In this document: in pieces, positions 43,257-51,985 of the stretch | Position numbering within the stretch: position 1 is the stretch's first letter | How the letters are laid out: every line of letters starts with the position of its first letter | From: an uncultured Pseudomonadota bacterium | GTDB lineage: Bacteria > Pseudomonadota > Gammaproteobacteria > Steroidobacterales > Woeseiaceae | Reading direction: 5' to 3' | Length of the DNA stretch: 64,000 bases | Assembly (NCBI GenBank): GCA_913055625.1 | Contig: CAJXJW010000010.1 | Coordinates: 54,725-118,724, forward strand | Position numbers and translations under genes: made by a program | The notes under the pieces: model-generated | The model's input: only the letters and a program-made list of their open reading frames with translations | Told to the model about the DNA's origin: nothing | Databases searched by the model: none

Positions 43257-43865
43257 GTGACGGAAGATTCAGCGCCGCCGCGCATGACGCGACGCGAAGC
43301 ACTGTGCCGCGCCGCCGCCCTGCTCGGCCTGTCGCTCGGCACGTCGCAAGCGGCCACCATGGCCCGGGCGCTCGCGGTGCCCGTCGACGTGTCCGCGCCG
43401 GCGTTCCTCGGCCGGGCCCGTTTCCGGTGCCTGGAGGCCGTCGTCGACGTGCTCATCCCTGAAACCGGGACTCCCGGTGCGGTCAGCGCCGGCGTGCCGG
43501 TGCTGATCGACCGCCTGCTGGCCGGCTGGGCATCGGCGGAACGGCAGGCCCGCTACCGAACCGGCCTCGACGAGATCGACCGGCGCGCACGCGCGGACGG
43601 CGCGGCCGACTTCGCCGGCGCAACGGACGAGCAACGGACGTCCCTGGTCCGAGCCCTCGATGCCGAGGCCTATGCGCCGGACGCGGACGGCCGGATCTTT
43701 TTCCGGGAGCTGAAGAAAATGGCGCTGTTCACTTATTTCTCATCCGAAGCCGGCGCGACGATCGCACTGCGCTATCAGGCCATCCCGGGCGACTACCAGC
43801 CGTGCCTGTCACTTGCGAAGGACGACCGGGCCTGGTTCTGGCTGGGGTTCTCGTATGACCTCTGA
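43257..43865 (+). CDS. Gluconate 2-dehydrogenase subunit 3-family protein
   Basis: 202-residue exported small subunit of a membrane-bound GMC-type sugar/polyol dehydrogenase. A Tat-like signal, MTRREALCRAAALLGLSLG, starts at about residue 10. The family domain runs from RFRCLEAVVDVLIPETGTPGA to LFTYFSSEAGATIALRYQAIPGDY. The GTG start has GGAGGG 8 nt upstream. Its last 11 bp overlap the start of the GMC gene, so the two subunits are translationally coupled. In related enzymes this subunit stabilises the flavoprotein or carries it across the membrane. Confidence 0.88.
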   Translation: MTEDSAPPRMTRREALCRAAALLGLSLGTSQAATMARALAVPVDVSAPAFLGRARFRCLEAVVDVLIPETGTPGAVSAGVPVLIDRLLAGWASAERQARYRTGLDEIDRRARADGAADFAGATDEQRTSLVRALDAEAYAPDADGRIFFRELKKMALFTYFSSEAGATIALRYQAIPGDYQPCLSLAKDDRAWFWLGFSYDL

Positions 43866-45564
43866 GACGAACAGCGAGTTCGACGCGATCGTCGTCGGTT
43901 CCGGTATCTCCGGCGGCTGGGCGGCGAAAGAGCTCACGGAGCGCGGCCTCAAGGTGCTCCTGCTGGAACGCGGCCGCCACGTCGAACACCGCCGGGACTA
44001 TGTCACCGAGGGCAAGGCCCCCTGGGACATGCCCTATCTCGGGCAGATCCCCGAAGCGGTCGCCACCGCTGATTATCCCGTCCAGAAAGCCTGCTATGCA
44101 CTGACGGACTACACGCGGCATTTCTTCGTCAACGACCGCGAGCACCCGTATTCGACACCGGCGGAAAAACCGTTCCCGTGGATCCGCGGCTACCATCTCG
44201 GCGGACGCTCGCTGTTGTGGCAACGCCAGTCCTACCGCTGGAGCGACCTCGATTTCGGCGCCAACAAGGCCGACGGCCACGGCGTGGACTGGCCGATACG
44301 CTACAAGGACATCGCGCCGTGGTACGACCACGTCGAGCGATTCGCCGGCATCAGCGGTTCCCGCGAAGGCCTGCCACAATTGCCCGACGGTGAGTTCCAG
44401 CCGCCGTTCCCGATGAATTGCGTGGAACAGCATGTCAAGACACGCATCGAGGACCGGTACCCGGAGCGCAGGTTGATCATCGGTCGGACAGCGCACATCA
44501 CCGCACCGACCTCCGAGCAGTCGGCGCTCGGCCGGGCGCGTTGCATGAACCGCAACGAGTGCCAGCGCGGATGCTCGTTCGGCGCCTATTTCTCGAGCCT
44601 GTCGGCGACGCTGCCGGCCGCGAACCGCACCGGCAACCTGACGACCGTCACGGACGCGATCGTGGACAGCGTCGAGTACGACGATGCTCGCAAGCGCGCC
44701 AGCGGCGTGCGCGTCGTCGATGCGCGAACCCGGGCGCGGCGTACGTACAGGGCGCGCATCGTGTTCCTGTGCGCGTCCACGCTCGGCAGCGCGCAGATCA
44801 TGCTCAACTCGCGATCCGAGGCGTTCCCGAACGGCATCGCGAATTCCAGCGGTGCGCTCGGTCGCTACCTCATGGACCATCTCGGCGGGATCGCCGCGTT
44901 CGGCACGGTGCCGGGTTTCGAGGATCGCTACGACGCCGGACGCCGTCCCACGCGCTGCTACGTGCCGCGCTTTCGCAACGTCAACGACCGTGACGAACGC
45001 TTCCTGCGCGGCTTCGCGTACCAGGGAGGCGCGGACCGGCCGGACTGGAAACGCGGGGCCGGCACGGCCGGCTTCGGCGCGGCGTTCAAGGAGTCACTCC
45101 GGCGACCCGCACCGTGGGTATTCGCGATAAGCGCTTTCGGCGAGATGCTGCCGGACGCACGCAATGGCGTGCACCTCGATGAAAAGGAAACGGACAACTG
45201 GGGCATCCCGCTGCTGCACGTCGAGTGCGAGCACGGCGACAACGACCGGGCAATGATGAAGGCTATGGCGGCGGATGCCGTCGAGATGCTCGAAGCCATC
45301 GGGCTCTCGAACGTGCGTTCGACGGAAGGCAATGCGCCGCCGGGCCTGCTCGTGCACGAGATGGGCACGGCGCGCATGGGCCACGATCCGGCGACGTCCG
45401 TGCTCAACGGGCACAACCAGGCGCATGACGTCCCGAACCTCTTCGTCACCGACGGTGCCGCGATGAGTTCATCCGCCTGCCAGAACCCCTCACTCACGTA
45501 CATGGCGCTGACCGCACGCGCCGCCGCGTATGCGGCGGAGCTGTTACAGTCCAACACGCTCTGA
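43855..45564 (+). CDS. GMC-family oxidoreductase (membrane-linked sugar dehydrogenase, large subunit)
   Basis: 569-residue FAD enzyme. The dinucleotide site is FDAIVVGSGISGGWAAKEL (residues about 9-27). GYHLGGRSLLWQRQSYRWS and the C-terminal GTARMGHDPATSVLNGHNQ, then NLFVTDGAAMSSSACQNPSLT, are the GMC C-domain with the active-site region. No signal peptide of its own is visible; export with the Tat-type small subunit is usual. It overlaps the subunit 3 gene and leads into the AKR and GH95 genes. A periplasmic dehydrogenase in an apiose locus could oxidise D-apiose to D-apionolactone, the step for which no ApsD is seen. That role is inference. Confidence 0.9.
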   Translation: MTSETNSEFDAIVVGSGISGGWAAKELTERGLKVLLLERGRHVEHRRDYVTEGKAPWDMPYLGQIPEAVATADYPVQKACYALTDYTRHFFVNDREHPYSTPAEKPFPWIRGYHLGGRSLLWQRQSYRWSDLDFGANKADGHGVDWPIRYKDIAPWYDHVERFAGISGSREGLPQLPDGEFQPPFPMNCVEQHVKTRIEDRYPERRLIIGRTAHITAPTSEQSALGRARCMNRNECQRGCSFGAYFSSLSATLPAANRTGNLTTVTDAIVDSVEYDDARKRASGVRVVDARTRARRTYRARIVFLCASTLGSAQIMLNSRSEAFPNGIANSSGALGRYLMDHLGGIAAFGTVPGFEDRYDAGRRPTRCYVPRFRNVNDRDERFLRGFAYQGGADRPDWKRGAGTAGFGAAFKESLRRPAPWVFAISAFGEMLPDARNGVHLDEKETDNWGIPLLHVECEHGDNDRAMMKAMAADAVEMLEAIGLSNVRSTEGNAPPGLLVHEMGTARMGHDPATSVLNGHNQAHDVPNLFVTDGAAMSSSACQNPSLTYMALTARAAAYAAELLQSNTL

Positions 45565-45590
45565 ACGCTACAGCCACAAGGAGAATCGGC

Positions 45591-46421
45591 ATGTCCGGCA
45601 GCATCAGCGATTGCGCAACACTCAACAACGGCGTCCGGCTGCCGTGGCTCGGCCTGGGCGTCTACGGCATCGACGACGGCGATCCCGTCGCGCGCGCCGT
45701 TACGATTGCGCTGGAGGGCGGCTACCGCGCCATCGACACCGCCTCGATCTACCGGAATGAACGCGGCGTCGGCCAGGGGATGAAGGCCAGCGGTATCCCG
45801 CGCGAGGACATCTTCCTCACGACCAAGGTCTGGAACGACGACCAACGCGCCGGCCGCACACTGAAAGCCTTCGACGAGAGCCTGTCACGGCTCGGCACCG
45901 ACTACGTGGACCTCTATCTCGTGCACTGGCCCGTCGCCGGCTGCTACCGAAAGACCTGGACCGAGATGGAAGCGATCTACCGCAGCGGACGCGCCCGCGC
46001 GATCGGCGTCAGCAACTTTCTCCCCGGGCACCTCGACGACCTGCTGCAAACGGCGGAAGTCGTCCCGGCCGTGAACCAGGTCGAATTTCATCCGCACCTG
46101 GTGCAACCCGATCTCCTCGCCTACTGCCGGTCGAAAGACATCCGGTTGGAGGCCTGGAGCCCCCTGATGCAGGGCCAGGTCACGGACGATGCGGACATCG
46201 CGGATCTCGCGAAAAAATACGGCAAGACGCCGGCGCAGGTCGTCCTTCGCTGGGACCTGCAGCACGGCGTGGTCACGATCCCCAAGTCTGCGACACCGTC
46301 CCGCATTCTCGAAAACGCCGACTTGTTCGACTTCGAACTCTCGGCGGACGACATGCGGCGACTCGACGGGCTCGACCGCGCCCGCCGACTCGGTCCGGAC
46401 CCGGCGGACTTCGATTTTTGA
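45591..46421 (+). CDS. Aldo/keto reductase
   Basis: 276-residue (beta/alpha)8 NADPH-dependent reductase close to the 2,5-diketo-gluconate reductase group. The catalytic tetrad parts are visible: the aspartate in [13 protein letters not shown] with its tyrosine, Lys in FLTTKVWND and His in YLVHWP. The cofactor region is [26 protein letters not shown] precedes the ATG. It sits 26 nt after the GMC gene and overlaps GH95 by TTGA. It could reduce a keto-sugar made by the GMC enzyme, or reduce a free aldose. Confidence 0.92.
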   Translation: MSGSISDCATLNNGVRLPWLGLGVYGIDDGDPVARAVTIALEGGYRAIDTASIYRNERGVGQGMKASGIPREDIFLTTKVWNDDQRAGRTLKAFDESLSRLGTDYVDLYLVHWPVAGCYRKTWTEMEAIYRSGRARAIGVSNFLPGHLDDLLQTAEVVPAVNQVEFHPHLVQPDLLAYCRSKDIRLEAWSPLMQGQVTDDADIADLAKKYGKTPAQVVLRWDLQHGVVTIPKSATPSRILENADLFDFELSADDMRRLDGLDRARRLGPDPADFDF

Positions 46422-48766
46422 GCATCCTGCGCGGCACTGCATGCCTGATGGCCGCGCTCGTAGCCGCCTGCGGTGCGGCCGAGTCGCCGCCGATCGAGGC
46501 ACCATCGACCCTTGCACCGACATGGGGCTACCGGCTCCAGGACGACGGGCCCGCCGCGGAATGGGACGTCGCCTACCCCGTCGGCAACGGCCGGCTCGGC
46601 GCCCTGCCCTTCGGCCGCTATCCGTCGGAACAGGTGCTGCTCAACGAGGAGACGATCTGGGCGCGCAGCGAAGACATGCGGATGCCGGACGACAGTTTCG
46701 AACACCTCGAAACCATTCGCCGGCTCGAAGCCGAAGGGCGCTACGACGAGGCCGATGCCTGGTTCGTCGACAACCTGCAGGACAAGCGTGACCCGGACGC
46801 GTACCAGCTCGCCGGCTGGCTGGACATCACTTACGACGGCGCCGGTACGGCGCCTGACACGCGTCGCGAACTCGACATCGCGACCGGCGTTTCGCGCACG
46901 ATCCACACGTTCCCGGACGGGACGACGATCGTGCAGGACGTGGTCGCGTCTGCGCCCGACGATGTCATCGTCGTGCTCATCGCATCGGACCGACCCGCCG
47001 GCCTGCGCGCCGGGCTTCGGGGAGGAAGCGCCGACGGCGACGAACTCGTCCTCGAGGGACAGGCGACCGGCGACGACGCCACGCGTTTCCGGGTCCGCGC
47101 GCGCGTCTCGTCGAACGGCAACGTCATCGTGGACGACGATGCGCTGGCCGTCGACGGCGCGACCGAGGTGTCCGTCGTGATCACGGTTGCGACTGATCTT
47201 GATCGCGACACCGCCGGTGCGAAGCTCGCCGGTGACTGGTCGGCCGCCGCCGGCGCCGCATTGCAGCGCATCGCCGACCGCCCGGCGACATCGCTCCGGG
47301 ACGCCGCCGTCGACGACCACCGGCGCTACTTCGACCGCGTCGGTATCGACCTCGGACCGACGCCGGAATCGGTGCTGGCACTGCCGACGCGCGAACGTCT
47401 CGCACGCATTCGCAACGGCGCGCATGACGACCCGGATCTGATCGAGACCTATTTCCAGTTCGGCCGCTACCTGCTCATCGCGTCATCGCGCCCCGGCACC
47501 TTTCCAGCGAACCTGCAAGGCGTGTGGAACCCCCACGAGAATCCGCCGTGGGGATCCGACTACCACCTGAACATCAACATCCAGATGAATTACTGGCACG
47601 CGGAGACGACGAACCTCGCCGACCTGCACGCGCCGTTTTTCGACCTGGTTCGCTACTACCAGCCCACCGGCCGCGAGATGGCGCGGCGACTGGGCATGCC
47701 GGGGTGGAGCATGGGCCACGCCAGCGACATCTGGGGCCACGCGAAGATCATGTCGCGACGGGCGTACTGGGGCGGGTCGTTCTTCGGCGGACAATGGATG
47801 ACGCTGCACCTGCTCGAGCACTACCGGTTCAATCGCGACCCGGATTTCCTCGAGCGGAATTGGGACATCCTGAGCGCGTCGGTCGAGTTCGTGGCCTCGT
47901 GGCTCATCGATGGGCCGACCGAGGGTCAGTTGATGGCGCGACCCTCGGCATCTCCGGAAAATTCGTTCACGTACCAGGCTGCCGACGACGAAACGCGCGA
48001 AGCCGCGTTCTCCGCCGGCAACAGCTTCGACCAGTACATGGTGCTGCAGGTCTTCAGCGACTACCTCGAGGCGGCGGAAGCGCTCGGCCGGCGCGACGAA
48101 CCGCTCGCGCGCCGCGTCGCGGCGCTACTGCCGCGTGTCTACCAGCCCCGCATCGGCGACGACGGTCGACTGATGGAATGGCGCCTGCCGTTCGGCGAGG
48201 CGGAACCGGGACACCGGCACATATCGCACCTGATCGGCGCGTACCCCGGCAACCAGGTCGACCTCGATCACGACACCGACCGGCGCGAGGCGGTACTGAA
48301 GACCATCGAAGGCCGACTCGCGCACGGCGGCGCCGGAACGGGCTGGAGCCGCGCCTGGATCATCGGCATGTTCGCGCGGCTCGGCGACGGCGCGCGCGCT
48401 TACGACAACCTGCACACCCTTCTGTCCGTCTCGACGCTCGACAACTTGTGGGACACGCACCCGCCGTTCCAGATCGATGGAAATTTCGGGGCTACTGCCG
48501 CGATCGCCGAAATGCTGTTGCAGAGCCACGGTGGAGAACTGAAATTGCTGCCCGCCCTGCCCGCGCAATGGCCAAACGGCCACGTGTCGGGCCTGCGTGC
48601 CCGCGGCGACGTGACGGTGGATCTGCGCTGGATAGGCGGCAGGCCGGTCGACGTCGTACTCACCCCGGGCCCGAACGCGGTTCGCGACCTGCGCGTCGTG
48701 TTCGGCACGACCGCGCGTTCCGTATCACTCGAACCCGGGAAACCCGAAAGACTCGGCGGCTTCTAG
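46418..48766 (+). CDS. GH95-family glycoside hydrolase, predicted lipoprotein
   Basis: 782-residue enzyme. A lipoprotein signal ([11 protein letters not shown], Cys at about residue 19) suggests an outer-membrane or periplasmic anchor. The N-terminal beta domain starts at [20 protein letters not shown], the GH95 hallmark. The (alpha/alpha)6 barrel has [28 protein letters not shown] in positions 388-415, with Asn/Asp catalytic residues, plus [10 protein letters not shown] and [15 protein letters not shown]95 includes alpha-L-fucosidases and alpha-L-galactosidases; both sugars occur in rhamnogalacturonan II. It starts at a TTG (46418) overlapping the AKR stop; an ATG at 46448 is the alternative. 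It ends on a CTAG shared with the convergent gene. Confidence 0.9.
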   Translation: MSILRGTACLMAALVAACGAAESPPIEAPSTLAPTWGYRLQDDGPAAEWDVAYPVGNGRLGALPFGRYPSEQVLLNEETIWARSEDMRMPDDSFEHLETIRRLEAEGRYDEADAWFVDNLQDKRDPDAYQLAGWLDITYDGAGTAPDTRRELDIATGVSRTIHTFPDGTTIVQDVVASAPDDVIVVLIASDRPAGLRAGLRGGSADGDELVLEGQATGDDATRFRVRARVSSNGNVIVDDDALAVDGATEVSVVITVATDLDRDTAGAKLAGDWSAAAGAALQRIADRPATSLRDAAVDDHRRYFDRVGIDLGPTPESVLALPTRERLARIRNGAHDDPDLIETYFQFGRYLLIASSRPGTFPANLQGVWNPHENPPWGSDYHLNINIQMNYWHAETTNLADLHAPFFDLVRYYQPTGREMARRLGMPGWSMGHASDIWGHAKIMSRRAYWGGSFFGGQWMTLHLLEHYRFNRDPDFLERNWDILSASVEFVASWLIDGPTEGQLMARPSASPENSFTYQAADDETREAAFSAGNSFDQYMVLQVFSDYLEAAEALGRRDEPLARRVAALLPRVYQPRIGDDGRLMEWRLPFGEAEPGHRHISHLIGAYPGNQVDLDHDTDRREAVLKTIEGRLAHGGAGTGWSRAWIIGMFARLGDGARAYDNLHTLLSVSTLDNLWDTHPPFQIDGNFGATAAIAEMLLQSHGGELKLLPALPAQWPNGHVSGLRARGDVTVDLRWIGGRPVDVVLTPGPNAVRDLRVVFGTTARSVSLEPGKPERLGGF

Positions 48767-49290
48767 TCCTGCCACGCGACGAAGCGAATCTCCGCGCCTT
48801 CGTCAATTGCGGTTGTCGTGCCGTAGGCGACGATACCGCCCCCCACGATGCGTATTCGCTGTCCAAGGTCGTCCTGCCCCAGGTTGCCCTTGGAACTGAC
48901 GACCGCCGTGACGACCGAACGTATTGCGATTTCCTGCCCGTCGTAGGTGACCGTGTCGAACGCGAAGTCGAGGAACGTGCGGTCGGCACGCTCCAGCGAA
49001 CCACTGACACGGCCGCCGCGCAAAGGCTCCGGTAGTATGATCACGCCGGCCACCGGATCGCCGGGCTCGTTGCGCTCCGCGCTCATCGACGTCGTCAGCT
49101 TGACGAGGAAGTCGCTGTTCCGGCCCGCGATAACAATATCCCCGCCCGACAGGCCATCGACCGCGCTGCCCGACGAAGCGGGTGCGGATGCCGGCTGACA
49201 GGCCGCGCTCGCTGCAGCCAGGACCAGACAGGCAATGCCTCGCAGTGCCGTTACCCGCAGAGCAAGCCTGCTCATCAATGGATTACTCAT
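48763..49290 (-). CDS. Predicted lipoprotein of unknown function
   Basis: 175-residue protein. A signal peptide with lipobox LAAASAAC (cysteine at about residue 31) is followed by a short Ala/Ser/Pro linker and a beta-rich domain ([69 protein letters not shown]). I do not recognise a family; the pattern recalls barrel- or sandwich-like carbohydrate-binding or scaffold domains. It overlaps the DUF5060 gene by ATGA and is the last gene of the ApnO-ApnL operon, so it may help bind or process the same glycan at the cell surface. Confidence 0.75.
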   Translation of the reverse strand: MSNPLMSRLALRVTALRGIACLVLAAASAACQPASAPASSGSAVDGLSGGDIVIAGRNSDFLVKLTTSMSAERNEPGDPVAGVIILPEPLRGGRVSGSLERADRTFLDFAFDTVTYDGQEIAIRSVVTAVVSSKGNLGQDDLGQRIRIVGGGIVAYGTTTAIDEGAEIRFVAWQD

Positions 49291-51119
49291 GGTGATTCCG
49301 CCCTCCGGATGAGTACAGCCCAGTCCATCAGGGGTTCTGCCGGCGCTTCGCCAAGCGCTCGTCGTCCGCCGCCGACGAGCGACGTCACGGAGCCCTGCTG
49401 CAATTCACCGCCGTGTCGCGGGTCGTACCAGTGAACCTCGAACTCACCGACGGCATCACTCAAGTCCAGTTCGGCACTCCCGCCGTCCGGCAAGTACACG
49501 GCGTAAACCTCCCCCGGCAAGGCCAACACGTAGTCGTCCGCTGCCGTCGTCAACTCGTCCGCATGCTTCATACGCTCGAACGGCAGGAATTCCGTAACAA
49601 ACCGGTGTGCGTGGTGCATGAGATCAAAGAGGTGGTCGCGCGTCCGGTAGTCTTCGAGGTTGCCATCGCCGTGTGGGTTCGTGAAGAAGAACATCAGGCC
49701 GCTGCCCCCGGCCATGTAGTGCCCCCAGATTGCAAGCTTGCGCACCTTGTCGTGCCAATAGTCTTCGGCGTCCGGCACGACACCGGGATTCATTTCGATC
49801 AGGTTTACGAGCCAGGGCTGACCGGCTTCCGCGGACTTGTCCAGCCACTTGATCGTTTCCGAGTGCGATCGCTCAGCGTCGTGCTGCAGCGCCGTTGAGT
49901 TGAAATTCTCGAAACCCAGCAGCCGACCGTAGGTCTTCATGTCGTCAATCAGTTCCGCCTTCCACTGCACGTACTGGATGGGGTGATCGTAGGGATCGAG
50001 CGCCCGGATGTAATTCGACATGTCCTTCATGTCTTGCGTCGTGAAGTATCGCCAGCGATCCATTTCCTCATCGAGGTCCCAGACAAGGCCGTGATGATGC
50101 GCAAAGCGAGCCACGAGTTCCCGATAGTACAGCTTGCGCTCCGGGCCGAGCTTGCCGAGTGTCTGCTCGCCTTCTTCTTCCTGGGTTACGAGCATCAGCA
50201 GCAGCCCCATCCTGTCCATGTGTGAGAACACGATTTCCCACTGGGCAAGCTTTGAGACGTCGTAACGAGTGAACTCCTCGTAGGCGATCCACGGATTGAT
50301 GTCCATGGTGTCACCGTAGTTGTTCATCGTAAGCGTGTAGAAGGAATTCAGATTCTTCGCGGCGAGGTAGTTGAGAACTCCTATGATTCCCTTACCCTTG
50401 CCGTTCTGCCACGTGGGGTCACCTGGCCGCCAGTCCCGAACATGGGGTTCGTAGTGATGAAGCTGGTCCGGATTCGGCATCCCTTTGGTTGGCCCGCGAT
50501 AGTCAACCGTATTGTCAAACTCGAAATAGGCGAGAAAATTCTCCGGGCTCTGTGAGCCCACGATCGAGAAGTACTCCCCGCTGCCGGTGTAGCGCATGTG
50601 ATGCATGCCGACATACTGCAACATGCCCTTGCCACGATGGTCGCGGCCGGACTTGTCGGTCGGCGCAACCTCGAAACTGCCGCTCTCGCCGTCAAACGCG
50701 ACGGGAACTCCCGCATCGCGCTTCTCGCTAACGGCTACGTTCTGCCCCTTGCGAAACGACGCCGTATACGTCCAGGTACCCGTCGTGTCCGGCACGAAGT
50801 GAACACGCCATCGGTTCCCCGATGCCGCACTGGACTCTGCGGCATTGCCGTCCGCCGCGTAATAGCCGGGCACCCGCACCTGCCGGTCACCCTGCGTGAA
50901 TGTCACGTCGAGGCGGTAGCCCAGAAACGGGTTGTACTCGTCCGTTTCACTGACATCGGGCCCCTTGAAGGTCAGGCGAATATCGTGCCAGAGCATGAGT
51001 TCGCCGGTGATCTCCGCCGCAGTTGCCGCACCTGTCGCGACGAGGACGGCGAACAAGGCAATCGTGCACCGAGACAACCCGTGCACCACTCTACCCATGG
51101 CCTGTCTGCGAGTGTTCAT
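49287..51119 (-). CDS. Secreted DUF5060-domain glycoside hydrolase-like protein, copy 3
   Basis: 610-residue exported protein. Its signal peptide (IALFAVLVATGAATAA, about residues 19-35) is followed by a DUF5060 sandwich with inserts (HDIRLTFKGPDVSETD to TWTYTASFRK), a barrel region (HHMRYTGSGEYFSIVGSQSP, NSFYTLTMNNYGDTMDINPW, LVWDLDEEMDRW, GFENFNSTALQHDAE) and a C-terminal beta domain (AELDLSDAVGEFEVHWYDPR) of the putative collagen-binding type. It diverges from the two copies at 22.9 and 24.7 kb and is richer in A+T. It overlaps the lipoprotein gene (ATGA) and starts 1 nt before the DUF1080 stop codon region ends. A GH140-like or related activity is plausible. Confidence 0.75.
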   Translation of the reverse strand: MNTRRQAMGRVVHGLSRCTIALFAVLVATGAATAAEITGELMLWHDIRLTFKGPDVSETDEYNPFLGYRLDVTFTQGDRQVRVPGYYAADGNAAESSAASGNRWRVHFVPDTTGTWTYTASFRKGQNVAVSEKRDAGVPVAFDGESGSFEVAPTDKSGRDHRGKGMLQYVGMHHMRYTGSGEYFSIVGSQSPENFLAYFEFDNTVDYRGPTKGMPNPDQLHHYEPHVRDWRPGDPTWQNGKGKGIIGVLNYLAAKNLNSFYTLTMNNYGDTMDINPWIAYEEFTRYDVSKLAQWEIVFSHMDRMGLLLMLVTQEEEGEQTLGKLGPERKLYYRELVARFAHHHGLVWDLDEEMDRWRYFTTQDMKDMSNYIRALDPYDHPIQYVQWKAELIDDMKTYGRLLGFENFNSTALQHDAERSHSETIKWLDKSAEAGQPWLVNLIEMNPGVVPDAEDYWHDKVRKLAIWGHYMAGGSGLMFFFTNPHGDGNLEDYRTRDHLFDLMHHAHRFVTEFLPFERMKHADELTTAADDYVLALPGEVYAVYLPDGGSAELDLSDAVGEFEVHWYDPRHGGELQQGSVTSLVGGGRRALGEAPAEPLMDWAVLIRRAESP

Positions 51120-51120
51120 G

Positions 51121-51951
51121 TCACCTCACCTTTGCCGGTGTCCGGCAATTCTCCAGCGTTTCTGCGTCCGCGGCCTCCAGATCCACCAGCTCGATGTTCC
51201 GGAACTGCACCGGGTGGCCCTCCGCCTGCACGGCGACGTAACCGCCGGTCACGGGTTGGCCGACGAGATCCGGGTCGAGGTTGTGCACGGTCTGCCCGGG
51301 GCCGCCATAGGTCGGCTTCTCGAAACGGAGCACCTCCTCGCCATTGATCATGTGTACGACGAGTTCGTCGCCGAGCACGAGCAGCTCCGCCGTGACCCAG
51401 TCGTCGCTGTCGAACGTCGGCGACGACGACTGGATGCAATGCGTCTCGTCGAATTTGCCCTCGTAGACCGAGTTGGTGTTCGGCGTGCAGAGGTTGCCGG
51501 TCGGCCGTGGCTCGCCGTCGCCGCGCCCCCTGAGGAACTGCATCTCGAGCGACACGGGGAACTCCTGCTCCAGGGGCATCGTTTCCGGCGGCAGCGCGTG
51601 ATACATGACGCCGCTGTTGCGAAACGCCCAGACGGGCGTGCCGGGCGTCACGTCGCCGTAGATGCGGTATTCGAGCCGCAGCCGGTAATGGGAGTACGGC
51701 ATCTCGTAGAACAGGTGCCCGAAGTGTCCGCCAAAGTCGTCGTAGCCCTCGTAGGACACCGTGATCGCCCCGTCCTCGACGCGGAACGTCTCGGCGTAGT
51801 TCTCGCCGTAAGCGAAACCGCGGATCTTCGGTGTCCACCCGTCCAGGGTTTCGCCGTTGAAAAGCGGTATCCACGGGCACTCGCCGGCCGATGCCGGGGC
51901 CGTGAAGGCGAGCGCCGCCAGCGCGCACAATTCGGTCATTCTCTGGTTCAT
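51121..51951 (-). CDS. DUF1080 (3-keto-disaccharide hydrolase-like) secreted protein
   Basis: 276-residue exported protein with a signal peptide (MTELCALAALAFTAPASA) and a LamG-like jelly roll: CPWIPLFNGETLDGWTPK at the N-terminus, then YRLRLEYRIYGDVTPG, NSGVMYHALPPE and GYVAVQAEGHPVQFRNIELV. This is the DUF1080/3-keto-disaccharide hydrolase pattern, found in secreted glycan-processing systems together with GMC or MocA-type oxidases. The ATG at 51951 has GGAAGG at a good distance; a GTG at 51957 is possible. It lies between ApnL and DUF5060 genes in the same operon. Confidence 0.88.
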   Translation of the reverse strand: MNQRMTELCALAALAFTAPASAGECPWIPLFNGETLDGWTPKIRGFAYGENYAETFRVEDGAITVSYEGYDDFGGHFGHLFYEMPYSHYRLRLEYRIYGDVTPGTPVWAFRNSGVMYHALPPETMPLEQEFPVSLEMQFLRGRGDGEPRPTGNLCTPNTNSVYEGKFDETHCIQSSSPTFDSDDWVTAELLVLGDELVVHMINGEEVLRFEKPTYGGPGQTVHNLDPDLVGQPVTGGYVAVQAEGHPVQFRNIELVDLEAADAETLENCRTPAKVR

Positions 51952-51985
51952 GGTCACCTTCCGTGCCGCGTCCGGCGGCCGTTCG

